This document shows, piece after piece, positions 46,301 through 57,027 of a stretch of DNA of 64,000 bases. The notes beneath the pieces are model-generated. The model did not search any database. It was not told where the DNA came from and saw only the letters and a list, made by a program, of their open reading frames with translations. Source of the stretch: Thelephora terrestris (Eukaryota > Basidiomycota > Agaricomycetes > Thelephorales > Thelephoraceae). Where the stretch lies: assembly GCA_015956445.1 (NCBI GenBank), contig WIUZ02000009.1, forward strand, positions 558,001 through 622,000, in the 5' to 3' direction. A program made the position numbers and the translations under genes. Position 1 is the first letter of the stretch. Each line of letters starts with the position of its first letter.

Positions 46301-47201
46301 TTCGACTACATGTGCGTTTGTTTGCTCCATGCTTGCACTGTTTATATTTGTGTGGTGCCTTATCTGATTTCCGCTCAATGTAGACAATTTGGGGATGCCG
46401 AAATTCAGACGGTCTATAAGCAACTCTCCGAGTCTCCTTTCATTACAGAATTCAACTGGTCTTCTCTGGTTCTCTCTGCCCTTGGTCATAATACCTCCAT
46501 CATTTGTCCCCTCCTTCCCAAGTCAGGTCTTGATCTGTCGGACCCTGAACTCAAATTTGCTGATCCCGTAGAGATCGCCTCTGTGCTGCCACACTACATC
46601 CCAGACCTCCTCGTCCTTCACGTTCGTCGAGGAGACTATGAGAGGCACTGGCATTTTCTGTGCACATGCAACTCTCTCTTCTGCGGCTGGAACCGGGTTC
46701 CGGGAATGGGCGATGTTTTCAATCCCAAGGAAGAAGAGGGCACCAAGGAGGAGATTTACAAGAAGCATGCATACCCCTCTGATGAGCAGATTGTGAAGAA
46801 AGTTGGTGAAGTGCGTGAGAAATGGGAAACTGGGCAGCAGGGTGAAAGAAAGCTCTGTCGGCTGTACATTGCCACTAATGGAACACAGGAAGAAACCGCA
46901 AAACTGAAGAAAGCTTTGCGGCAGGCTGGAGCCTGGGATGTAATTGCATCGACGTACGACTTGGCACTTGACCATGAACAACAGTATGTTGCATATGCCA
47001 TTGACTCTGCGATTGCGGAGCGGGCAGGTGTGTTCATTGGTACAGGGGTAAGTAGATGCTCTCTGATTGGTGGCTGTTTTTGAGTACTGACATCTGAGTG
47101 GTGGAATCCTTGTGTTCCCATAGTTCTCAAGCATGTCAGCAAACATTAACTTCATGCGTAGGGTGCATGGGCTTCCTCTTCAAAGTAGTCGATTCTGGTA
47201 A
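43360..47201 (+). CDS. STAND-type N-terminal module + fucose lectin + O-fucosyltransferase-like fusion
   Basis: Fifteen exons: 43360-43515, 43566-43708, 43768-43906, 43955-44107, 44159-44169, 44220-44661, 44713-44893, 44943-45149, 45210-45668, 45722-45752, 45802-45840, 45896-46005, 46071-46311, 46384-47047, 47124-47201. They sum to 3054 nt, exactly 1017 residues plus stop. Residues 1-290: helical module shared with the STAND NTPase at 9345-12569 (ALSSLNKAIGALDLAGDD, then DVRHDVVKTRTMVSQVQ). About 293-585: six blades of an Aleuria-type fucose lectin, with fucose-ligand Arg and Glu in several (IRMYYL/QEYC, IRVYYQ/KEYC, LRLYYQ/CEQC). About 595-1017: GDP-fucose O-fucosyltransferase-like, with SNQHSGFGWGN, HVRRGDYERH and the C-terminal FIGTGFSSMSANI. 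The exon 45210-45668 runs through blades 5-6 straight into LPHYARFFKDEQNLPQHEL of the transferase with no stop. No signal peptide; likely cytosolic unless exported unconventionally. Confidence 0.85.
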
Positions 47202-47843
47202 ATTTTCATGATCCTTACATTGTAATTGTTATTTGTAACATGGTTTGAATGGCATCTATGACATACAATTCAATTAAGTTAATATGAGCAATCAGGCAAT
47301 GCATTTGGCAGGTTCTGCTGGCCAGGTGGATCTCTTGTCTATAAAGATAAAGAGCAATCCTGGTTTTGAGCTGACAATTGAACCATCAAGAGGAGCAATG
47401 TAATCACTACAGATAGACAACAGGAAAGTGATGAAGAAGAAGAAGAAGAAATTGAAATTGAGAGAGAAAATAGCAATGCCAGCTCTGAGGACCAGAGAGA
47501 TTTAGGATGGTCTTTGAGGAGTTTGCTTGACAGTTGCGCCTTAGGAGCAGAAGGGAGTTATGGAGTCAGTAAACAACTTGAAAGCAAGTACAAATTCACC
47601 CACTTGGCAGAACCCAAAAAATGCAGGAGTTCCTCAGACATGAGGATGTAGAACATTTTGGGTAGCTAATACTTCCCCATCCATTCATTCGTTCACCCAA
47701 ATTACAATCAGTTGGAGCAATCAAAATTCACGTACACCACTCACAATAAATGTCATCTAGAAGAAAATAACCCCATACTGATGAATCTGACAACTTGCTG
47801 AATGACCAGCTATATGGTACTTAATGCAGGCTTTCTACACACC
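47202..47843. other. AT-rich intergenic region with acidic open frame
   Basis: Noticeably more AT-rich than its surroundings. A plus-strand frame from about 47410 to 47651 starts within a gaa-repeat run of glutamates (SDEEEEEEIEIEREN) and continues with DLGWSLRSLLDSCALGAE and YKFTHLAEPKK; it has no good start and I do not recognise it. It could be a fragment of a mobile element or of a lost gene. Confidence 0.35.
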
Positions 47844-49588
47844 TTATTCTTCCGTATACTCCTCTTGACAGCAATCCACTATAGTGACCCATTGCCCCAA
47901 CTCCTCCGCCATCCCATCTGGAAGACTCCACATGCGGACCATCACACACTCGAAGGGCACCCCCAGTGTGTACTGTGAAAAGGCAAGTTCCTTGATTGCA
48001 TCCATACATTCCATCTCATCAACATCCATCACTGGGTGTAAGATTACAAGCTCCCTAATTGATGGGAACACAATGGGTTGCTCCATGTCATGAAACACTG
48101 GGTCGTCTAGGAAGGTGGCAAGGAATACATGTAAATCGCACCCACAGATGGTCAACTCGTCCAAGGGCCCCAATGAATGGAACAGGTCCCGAACTTTGTC
48201 CACCACAGCCAGCATACCAAATGTGTGTGGAGCGGCAGCTCTGTATTTGATGCGGAGACGTTTGATGTGCGATATTAGGGGGTGATCCCGGATGGTCGTG
48301 AGGGCTTGAGAGAAAATCTCCCAGCTCTTCTCAGCACGGGGAATTTTTATCACGTCCCTGTCTGCATCCGTCTCTGCAACATCAAAACCCAATCTAAAGG
48401 TCGTCGCATCGGAGGTCCGGAAGGTGAGGAGACTTCCAATGTTATCATCAGAGTCATCTATCTCAAGTGTGACTTCCTCAATCAGGTTGGTCATGTGCTG
48501 GTGAACGATTTTGTCCCACAAAACAGGGGTGGGAAACATCTCCAGGAAGAGACTCATGTCTCTGTCAACTATCTCGCATGTCAGCACCATTTGTTTAGCG
48601 CAAGGACACGAAATCTGGGCTCCAATATCGTATACCCGTGTCGTGGGGAGATCGAGCACACACAAGGAGAAGGTCTCGGCATTGGGAAGGACAACGACCA
48701 TTTCCTGCGGGACGTCCTGCATCAAAATATCCGCAGAGATCTTCACTTTGACCAATTGCAACGTAGGCGAGGCTTTCAGAAAGTCGAGTAGGTATAAGGC
48801 ACTGTATCCCCCTCCCGGTACTGAAAATAGCTCGAACGTGGTGAGATTTGGAAAGGAAAATTGGTTCAACAAGGAAAGCATCCAGGTATGGAAGACGAAT
48901 TGTTCCAGATTGATGGAGCCACTGAAGAGGGTATACGAGGGAGGGGCGACACCGACGGGTTGACCGTCTGAATATTTATTGTCGGGGTGAATGATTTTGA
49001 GGGTGCGGAGGGGAGGATTGAATGCAGAGAATGTTACGATGTCTTGCCAGCGGTTGTATCTGAATTCAAGGTGCCTGATTTGCTGAGCGCGAGGGGAAAT
49101 GAGAGTTATGGTGCCGACGGGATCATCGCGATGGGCAACGACATCTAGCGCAGACCCTTTCGCGCGTTCGAGGAGGGTTGACACGCACTCTTCGCCCTTT
49201 TTGAGGAACATCTGTGACCAAATTGCGCTCTGATTGAGGAGAACCCCACGCCAATGGCGGCACACAGAAGCGGCATGGAAATGATCCTTCTGGGAAGTGA
49301 GGTGGGTTGGGATAAGGGAAAGAATATCGATCGGGATGCAGTTGACGCGAACGAAGGAGTTCCTCCACTCGCGAATGGACGCTAACGCAGTTGAACCATC
49401 CCGGTCGAGTTGAGAGACGGCCTCCAAAGTGAAACTGCAGAGGTGATCAGCATGTCGTTCCCCAATTAGTTCGAAATTATGTTTTAGACATACAGCGGAG
49501 AATATGCCACCCGCTTCAACTCTTCGTTGAAAGCGAAGATGAGCTGCGAAACCGATAGGCCCCTTCCGGGGTAAGTATGTGTGTCCAT
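47844..49588 (-). CDS. F-box protein, local family member C
   Basis: Start at 49588 (MDTHTYPGRGLSVSQLIFAF); a 95-nt exon, 59-nt intron (gtatgt...aactaat...tgcag) and long exon give 1686 nt, 561 residues. Without the intron the first exon would end in a stop, so splicing is supported. FTLEAVSQLDRDGS leads into F-box IPIDILSLIPTHL, CRHWRG, IWSQM. Family landmarks follow: LLDFLKASPTLQLV, VVVLPNAETFSL, LGPLDELTICGCDLHVF, FPSIRELVILHPV. It diverges from members A, B and D and is the closest relative of the decayed copy at 57028-57850. The likely role is SCF substrate recognition. Confidence 0.87.
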
Positions 49589-50042
49589 CGGAGAGGCGGG
49601 GAGCCTGGAGACTTGACGGCGGAACCTTGGATGTAAGCGCGTGAGAAGGAACAGCCACACGTTTCTGCCCTTCGTACCCACACCTCTGACGCCCACGATC
49701 CTCTAACACCAAGGAATATTGCAAATCGACGAGTTGAAGCTCAACAACCTAGGCTTGAGTCTCAAAGCCCAAAACCTTGCTGGTGACGTTGAGGTCGTTT
49801 GCAAGGTCAGGCACCCATGCGAACCGAAAACAAACCGTTTTCGAGCGCAAAACCGCGGACCCAATCCTCTCGATCTAGGGTCGGGGGGATTACCTCTTCT
49901 TCTCTCCGCCCCCTTATCGAGCCCTTCAAACACTGCATTCTTGTGTCACTGGAGCGTCCTACTCTCATAGATTCGGAAATGCTATGAAGACTACAAGGAC
50001 GCCAAGACTTCCTAGTATCACAGCCCTGACAGTGCTATTTCT

Positions 50043-50062
50043 CCCCCCCCCCCCCCCCCCCC
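50043..50062. repeat. Poly-C homopolymer, 20 bases
   Basis: Twenty consecutive C residues, ten bases upstream of the TATA box. Long C runs of this size are rare and prone to length variation. Confidence 0.9.
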
Positions 50063-50071
50063 TCTTCTCTG

Positions 50072-50078
50072 TATAAAA
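50072..50078 (+). promoter_or_regulatory. TATA box of the small membrane protein gene
   Basis: TATAAAA, 56 bp upstream of the ATG at 50134, directly downstream of a C/CT-rich tract. This layout matches strong fungal core promoters. Confidence 0.65.
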
Positions 50079-50133
50079 CCAGCACCCCTGCCCGAAATGC
50101 GTATCTACGGAACTTCACTTCGCCACCCCAACT

Positions 50134-50890
50134 ATGACTCGGAAGTCGCTTGTGAAAATACCTCGCCTGGAATGCCTCGCATTTGCTGTCACGATATTGC
50201 TTGCTGTTTCTGATGTTGGGGCTGAAGCTGGAAGCAACGGTCGTACTCCAGAAACCAGTGGCGTTGTAGGTGGTGTATCGAAGGCGAACTGCTACGACAA
50301 CAGGTGAAACTCACCGTGATTATTTCTCCTCTGCAAACTAATACGAGTCGGCGGCATTTTTCCAGGAACAAGGGAGTCAAATGCACGAAAAAGAAGGCAA
50401 TCATCGTTGGGTCGGTGATTAGCTCACTCTTTGGTACGCCTAGACATTGTGTATTCACCTCGTTTTACCTATTGATCTACTTCGCCAGTAATACTAGGGT
50501 TGCTTCTTTTGTACGCGACATTTTCGGAAAGACGGAAAAAGTGTAAAGTAACCTCGACCACGGAAGAGAGCGAGCCGTTAAGCAATGGGGCTGGAGCCAG
50601 TTCTGATTGCGAAAAGGGGACCACTAATGCAAGCATGAAAGATAATCACGAAGATAACGATGATTCCATGGTGAGTTTATCCAGCATACGGTTGTGCGAG
50701 GTGTTGCTAACCATACGCCGTATGAATTCCATCGTAACAGCACCTTGACAAACCAGATGAAGCACCGGTATCTAGAACAAGCTCAATCACGTCAAACCTC
50801 TCAAGTTACAACAGAACTCTGGATCTTACTTTAACCCACGAACCAGTCAAACCGTCGGACCCGGACCGCGCGCCCTTGGCTAGGCCTTGA
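50134..50890 (+). CDS. Small type I membrane protein of unknown function
   Basis: Four exons (50134-50303, 50366-50433, 50489-50670, 50741-50890) sum to 570 nt, 189 residues. An N-terminal signal-like segment (LECLAFAVTILLAVSDVGAEA) in two parts is followed by a short external stretch with two cysteines, then a membrane helix (AIIVGSVISSLFVILGLLLL) that spans the second splice junction, a basic stop-transfer RRKKCK and an acidic/Ser-rich cytosolic tail. The helix only forms after splicing, which supports the model. Layout resembles small sensor or adaptor proteins with one membrane pass; I know no family match. Confidence 0.72.
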
Positions 50891-51675
50891 ATTCCACCTC
50901 CGTTCACCTCCACCAGCTGCGCGCGCTTCTCAAGGTCTTCTTTATCTTTGTAACGCCGGATTCCCTGATGAATGACATATTATTCGTATGGGGCCTTCCA
51001 CACCCGCGCAGACATGGCAGCCTCCGTCCACGTAGTGGCGTGGTTTGCCTCATAAATCCGGGAGATTGTAGTCAATCTATAGGCCAAGCGGGCTAGGCCG
51101 CCCTGGTCTTGAATTGAGAGACATCTAGGAGGGACTTAGATCCCTTCTGGAGAGAGCGAGAGCGTTTTGTGTGCAAATTGGTTGGCGGAGCGTACAAGGA
51201 GGACGCCTGGTCTAGGTTGAATGGTAGGAGCTGGTTTGCGACAACAACGCCGGTCTCGCGTGGGGAGGGAGGATCTGTGAAAACTTGCTACTTTTAGGCG
51301 GACGAGAGATTGCATATTTCAGTGTCATTCATCGAGCTCACGTTCACACTCCGGCCCACCCTCGAAACCGACCGAAAATGAATTTCGCATGGGCACACGC
51401 GGTTCCCCGGTGCCCCACAGAACTTGATGTACTGTCGAGGTGCGGAACCTGGGTAGTGCGTATTGTATGAAAACTTGAGGCAGAACTCCTGCAAGGTTCA
51501 AGCAAGTTTCGCGCCAACGTGCCGATGGGCGCTGGCGCTTTCGACTGTGGCCCCAGGGTGGCCCCGCTCGATCAATCCACATTGGTTGTTCCACGACTTG
51601 CTCCTCTACTCCAGCAGCTCAGACAACTGATTCTCGTACATCTCTTCATCCTTACCTTTAAACCTTGAGAACGCA
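50891..51675. other. Intergenic, no gene seen
   Basis: No supported coding sequence. Short open frames on both strands around 51280-51600 overlap one another and lack family features. Confidence 0.45.
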
Positions 51676-52893
51676 ATGCCTATCTGGAGCAGACGAAAGG
51701 CAGTCGTTCCCCCGCCGTATCGACGTATGTCACCCCCTTACGGGTGGAGTCGATGACTAACGGTTCTCTATGTCAGGTACCTCGATAATAAGCGGGATAA
51801 CGCAAGATGAGCAAGACGCAATTTGGAGAGAAACCCGGGATGCTCTGCGGGATATCTACATCTCATACAATGCTCGGTCGGGGCAGTGGACTAAAGTCGC
51901 GAAGAAGATGTGCGAAATACTCTACCTCATGGATGTGACGGAAACCCTTTTGGCGGGGCACCCAGGGAGGACGGCGGAGGAGGGTAGCCGGGAGCGATTG
52001 TATGACATCTCATCGATCTCCCTATGATCATAGTGTTGATTCTCCCTTTCAGCAGTTTCTTGGTTCGTTCATGAGCATGGCACCGCCTCGATGCTAATGA
52101 GGATCTCAGACAGATCAAATGTCGAAGTACTTGGAGATCAACATCCTGGTGACGGAAATGAAGGTGAGTGCTCTCATTGCGGGTCCAAACAAAAGAAGTA
52201 ACCTCTCCACAGCTCGAAGGTCAGAATATATCTCGCTTTTGGAGACAGGGGATCTGATGCGAGACCTTGGTAGCTGAAATGACCGCCCTCGGTTGTATAT
52301 GGGAGGCCCTGCATCAGCCCGGCGATAGTAGGGTTTGCGGCGAGGGGACCCGCGATGGAGTTATTCTCGGGATCAAGCTCTGGGCGCAGGACCCCAATGG
52401 GCCTTCCATCTGCTGGTTGACAGGAATCGGTCGGACGGGGAAGAGCACCATCGCGCGGACAATTGCAGAACACATGTCGGAGGATAGACTGCTCGGGGCG
52501 TCCTTCTTCTGCTCTCGTTACTCCAAAGACCGAAGCAACCTCCTTTCCATATTCCCTACAGTCGCCTACCAGCTCGCACGCAAGTACCCCAAGTTTCGGG
52601 CGGCCATGGTAATTCGCAAGAAATATACGACCTTCCAAGACCTGGTAGACGATCTGATCGTTCAACCCCTGACGAAGTCCGCCATCTCAACCGTGATTAT
52701 CATCGATGCTCTAGACGAGTGCAAAGGCGGGGAAAGCCTCATCCCTATCCTTGGGCAAATTGTATCCGAGTCTCCTGGAGTCAAGTTCTTGATCACCAGT
52801 CGCCGAGAGCAGGGGATTCGAAGCGGGTTCAACCGTATAGGCGGATCGAGGGTTCACGAGTTTGACCTCGACCGCGAGACGGGTACTTCTTAG
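51676..52893 (+). pseudogene. Truncated NACHT-type STAND NTPase
   Basis: The NACHT core is clear: SICWLTGIGRTGKSTIARTI (Walker A, with Arg-Thr where most relatives have Ala-Gly-Thr), LLGASFFCSRYSKDRSNL, IFPTVAYQLARKYPKFRAA, Walker B VIIIDALDECKGGES and VKFLITSRRE. It ends soon after, at VHEFDLDRETGTS, where relatives go on with the winged-helix and repeat domains. The upstream part starts at 51676 (MPIWSRRKAVVPPPYR), with an intron at 51725-51776, then a helical region; the join to the NACHT region runs through conflicting frames around 52200-52270. I read it as a decayed NLR-like gene; a short NACHT-only protein from 52267 is possible. Confidence 0.65.
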
Positions 52894-53329
52894 ACACTAC
52901 TCGACGTTATCACCTTCTCACCGCGCGAGATGTACATGTTAGCTGTTGTAATAGACGTCTTTCACCGACCAAAAAAATCAAGATGGGAGCCTGCGATGGC
53001 AAAACCGACCTGGTAACGACGATGCAGTTGCATTCAGATTTAGGACTGGCTAGGCACTCATCTCTCCCCCCCCCTCTCAAGTATGCTCACAAGCGCGTAG
53101 CTGTGTCGCCCCGAGACATGTGCATGAGAGTCGAGGCGATGTGAGCGACGACTCGGTTCATTTCGTGTGGGACGGAATCTGGGGGAGCCATTTCTGCTGC
53201 CTTCCCTTTGACTTTTAGTCTACTACACCACAAACACAACGACTATATGCAACACTTTCCTGTAGGTATACAATAGAAGGATTATGGATACAGTCGCAGG
53301 TGTTACAAACGCCAGGGCTCGAGCAATAC
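52894..53329. other. Intergenic with a LIN1 gene fragment
   Basis: Between the NACHT remnant and LIN1. Its only recognisable content is the duplicated LIN1 piece at 53103-53223. Confidence 0.55.
53103..53223 (-). pseudogene. Duplicated fragment of LIN1
   Basis: About 120 bp that align with 53596-53706 inside LIN1, same strand, from gtgtcgcc through gagacatg, the shared tctggggg block, the ttttctgct-like block and the final tctac at the splice acceptor. Several small gaps and changes make it non-coding. It lies beyond the 3' end of the parent gene, so it is a partial tandem duplicate. Confidence 0.75.
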
Positions 53330-54519
53330 TCAGGATACGACTTGGTCCCAGTCCCCCCACTCCCCTCCAACCTTTCTGACCTTGACCTTTTCGCCCATGG
53401 ACCCGAAGTAAGCGGCCTTGAACCAGGAAGTCAGCTCCTCCTCGCCGAAAGGTCCGAAAGTCTGGCCGTCCGTCGCCCCAATCCATTTGTATTCGTATTT
53501 GACGTCTGCGGACGGCGGTTCCCAGTCTGGTTCGACGTCACCGGAAGAACGAACGGAACGAACGACTTGTTCGTAGGTTTTGGAGTATATCTCGGTGTCG
53601 CCCAGAGACATGAGAGTTGAGGCGAGGTGGGTGACGAGGTTTATCTCGTCTGAGACTGGGTCTGGGGGTGCCTTTTCTGCTACCTTTCCCCTGCCCTTTG
53701 ATCTACACGTAGTGAGGTTGAAAACGTCTGCATGGAGTATGACAACTCTCACCCTTTGTTCTTCTTCACACCTAACCGCTGCAGCGCCTCCAGCACCGTT
53801 TCGCCCTTCCTGAGCTTCGCCAATAGCTGCACCTCGATGGAAAGCTTCCCACCCATATCCTGCAGTTCCTTCTCCTCCGCCTCCTGCTTCTCCCTTTCCA
53901 TCTTCTCCCTTTGTTTGAGCACTCTCCTCGCCTTCTTCATCTCTTTCTCGTCCGTATCCTCCAGCCACCGATCATGAACGGCGTGAGGGTCGAATGTCCG
54001 GATGTAGGACCCGTCCGCGGAGAACTTTCCTTCCTCCATCTCCTCCCTCATGTTGAACGAAGACAGTTCGTAGCCCATCCCGGCTTTCTTCCGCCTCTCC
54101 GCGTCGTCTTCGTCCTCCGGCTCGTCCGATTCCGAAGAGTCCGACCCATCGCCCAAGCCGAACTCCTGGCCCTCGATATCCCCAAGTCTGAGAAACTTGT
54201 CCTTCTCCTTCTTGGCGTTTTCCACCGGTTTCTTCTCCTCGGGGACGGTCGAAGCGAACATATCGTCGTCGTCGCCTTCGGCGTCGTTCGCTGGTTTTCG
54301 GCTGTTCACCACGCCTTCACCGTCGTCGCTAGAATCGGATTCGTAGCCTTCGGTACGGACGCGTCCCTTGCGACGGGTACGAGGGTCATCCTCGAGATTA
54401 GATTCAATCTGTTCGGAGAAATTTGCGGGATCTTCTTCGGGGTCGAGAAATCGCGTTTTCTTGGAAGTTGAAGCGAAAGTCTCGGAGGCAGGTCGTTTGG
54501 CAGATGGTCGAGGTGCCAT
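53330..54519 (-). CDS. LIN1: GYF-domain protein Lin1/CD2BP2, U5 snRNP-associated
   Basis: Start at 54519 (MAPRPSAKRPASE); one intron at 53703-53752. The N-terminal half is charged (KKTRFLDPEEDP, FGLGDGSDSSESDEPEDED), then the family core YELSSFNMREEMEEGKFSAD, GSYIRTFDPHAVHDRWL, a coiled coil (REKMEREKQEAEEKELQDM) and LLAKLRKGETVLEALQRLG. The second exon ends in a GYF domain: YEYKWIGATDGQTFGPFGEE, LTSWFKAAYFG, VKVRKVGGEW. Human CD2BP2 and yeast Lin1/Snu40 bind the U5 snRNP (Prp6, Dib1) during assembly, with GYF binding Pro-rich motifs. Length and domains are complete. Confidence 0.93.
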
Positions 54520-55053
54520 CGTTTGAGTGAGAGATACGGGGGATGATCCGTGATCGATCGTGATCGATGAACAAGAGAGGGGGCGCGTTGTTTGTGTATA
54601 GTTGACCGAAGGCTTTGTCAAATCTTGCATGCGAGCATCCCCCGTCTCAACCGTGCTTTACCGCCAAGCACAGGTGACCAGCCTAAGATATGCGACCAGC
54701 TGGACGTTGCGTGAGTTGTGCATACTGGTCTGGCGAGGAAGTCGGATGATGGCCGAAGTCCCGACCTCCCGAACAAGTCCACACGAAGACAACTGTCGGC
54801 ACTCTTCCACGGGTCATCGCCCGAAGCGAAAGCAAGCTGCGAAAAGTGAGAGCTTCTTGCTTGGGCAAACACACCTTCTCAGAGGAAGGCTGATTGTGGT
54901 GGCCTTTCTGGCCTCAAGTTGAAAACTTTCCACCAACACTCAAGGGCCGGCGCGACTGATGTGCTCACTGATTCGGCTGCATAACACAAATGCCGTCAAT
55001 AGGTATAGACAAGGGCTCCAAGAGTTGGCTAAAGAGGGGCGCAAAGATCTACG
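54520..55053. other. Intergenic, no gene seen
   Basis: LIN1 promoter and the 3' flank of F-box gene D. No conserved frame. Confidence 0.5.
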
Positions 55054-56788
55054 CTATCTCGGGCCCCACTCCTCAGGTTCTCCACGCAGCTGCTCACAAC
55101 GATATTCCACACCACCGACCCATGGCTTCAGTTCCTCCTCCAGCTCCTCAAGCATCTCAACACTCCGAATCACTATACGCTCAAAAGGCATTCCCCGCGC
55201 GTGCTGTAATTTTGCGAGCACCACGACCTCCGTCTCGTACTCAGACAAGTTGATCGGGTGCGAGAGTGTGAGCTTCTTGGTCGATGGGAATAAAACTAAT
55301 CTCTCGTTTACGCCTCTTCGGAAGAGAGGGAGGTACGGTTGTAGGTCGCAATGGTAGATCGTCACTTCATCCAGGGGACCCAGGGAGTTCAATAGTCGCC
55401 CGACTTCAATGGCAAACCTTGAGTCATCGATGAACGTAGGGCGGAAAGTATGGCAGATGTGGAGGCGTTTGACGTTGGCTAGCTGTGGGTAATTGAGGAT
55501 AGTTCGGGTGGCCTGAGCAAAGATTTCTGGAATCCACCATCCTATGCCGTCCCCGCCAAGTTCGTCCAAGCTGATGGGAACTTCTCTGAAACCGAAGCTA
55601 ATGGTGGTCGAATCGGGGGACCCGAAGGTGATATTACATGTAAGGGAGGCACGGCCGGGCCTTATCTCCAGTGTGGCTTCCTCTGCCGGAATTCTCGTGT
55701 ACTGGTGAACGATTGCGTTGCAAAAAACCGAAGGGGGAAATATTTCTCCCGGGACCATGTTGATCCTGGACTTGAGCACGATCGATGTGACTCTCGCGGA
55801 AGGACATTGTATGTGGGCCGCCATCTCGTGGCCGGGTACAATATTGCCCACGACCAGCGTGAACCTCTCCACATTGGGAAGGGAAATGACCCTTTCTTGA
55901 GGTATTTCTTCCAGCGATGATATGTACGCGAGGACCTCCATATTTACTATTTGCAGCATCGGTGAACCTTCCAAGAAATCGAGTAGCCGCGGAGCACAGA
56001 AGATGCCATGTACCATCGATATATCGAACGAGACGAGGTTCGGAACAACGAGGTGGAGTACGAACGGTGACTGAAACGAGGTTGAATTGAAGCGGAGCAC
56101 CTTCAGATTTATGGCGTTGTTGAAGAGCATACTCTCGAAATCGTCCATATCGTCTTCCTCCGGGATATCTTCCACGTGATCGATTGTGAGGGTGTGCAAG
56201 AGCGGGAATGGTCCAGGAGTCGCTTCTGAAAACTTCTGGATGTCCAGCCATCCACTGCGCAAAAAAACAAGAGTTCTGATTTGTTTGGTGAGGGAAGAAA
56301 GTGGGATCATCGTTCTGACGGGAACTTCGCGGTCGACGATGATATCCAGTGCGGAGCCTTTCGCGCGTTCGAGGAAAATCTTGACGTAAGCCTCGCCCTT
56401 CGAAAGGGATAACTCGGACCATAACTCGGCACATTGAATGGAGGTTCTGCGCCAATGACGGCATACGAATCCAGCACGGTGACGCTCCTTTTGAGAGGGT
56501 AGATAGGCGAAGATGAGGGAAAGTATTTCAAGCGGGATACTACTGTTTATGGGAATGAACGAGTTCCTCCATTCGCGTATGGTCGCCAACGTGGCCGAGG
56601 TATCGAGGTCCAGTTGAGACACCTGATCAAATGTGAACCTGCGGATGAGAGTCGGCGTGTCGTTCTTCAAACTATCAATGATCTTATACATACGACGAAG
56701 AATATGCTGTGTACTTCAGCTCCTCGCTGAGAGCAGAGACGAGCTGTGAAAGGGACAAGCCCTTTCCGTGATAAGTTTGTGGGCTCAT
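55054..56788 (-). CDS. F-box protein, local family member D
   Basis: Start at 56788 (MSPQTYHGKGLSLSQLVSAL); 95-nt first exon, 55-nt intron (gtatgt...gccgac...cgcag), long second exon; 1680 nt, 559 residues. FTFDQVSQLDLDTS leads into the F-box SIPLEILSLIFAYLPSQKER, CRHWRRTS, LWSELSLSKGEA. Family landmarks: FSEATPGPFPLLHTLTID, LLDFLEGSPMLQIV, RVISLPNVERFTLVV, VKRLHICHTF, LGPLDEVTIYHCDLQPY, LTLSHPINL, MPFERIVIRS. It is most like members A and B. Likely an SCF substrate adaptor; target unknown. Confidence 0.88.
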
Positions 56789-57027
56789 CGAGAGGATGAG
56801 GGGTGTTGGAGATGCGGTCGAGTCTGGGTGGTGACCAAGGTGGTGACAGATGTGTAATGGAATCGATCAAACGGAGGTCGCCCCGTTAGGGTGCGATCGA
56901 AGAATTGGGAAAACTAATCTTCACGTACATAACTCACGACGAGTGGCGGCTACAAGAGAGTCACCCTGTATCGAGGGCTCTAACAACACGCTGAGCGACC
57001 AGTTATATGGTCCCCAACGCAGACAGT

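Larger units (their letters stand above)
49589..50133. other. Divergent intergenic region with poly-C tract and TATA box
   Basis: Holds the promoters of F-box gene C (minus) and the small membrane protein (plus). A poly-C run and a TATA box near the right end are listed separately. Confidence 0.5.

Noticed and set aside
43360-47201. Reading the lectin and fucosyltransferase as two adjacent genes
   Set aside because: No stop codon, start codon or promoter space lies between blade 6 and the transferase, and the full exon set closes exactly in frame; kept as the main alternative to test.
49484-49696. Frameshift between the first and second parts of F-box gene C
   Set aside because: A 59-nt intron with gtatgt donor, ctaat-like branch point and tgcag acceptor at the same position as in the paralogues explains the frame change.
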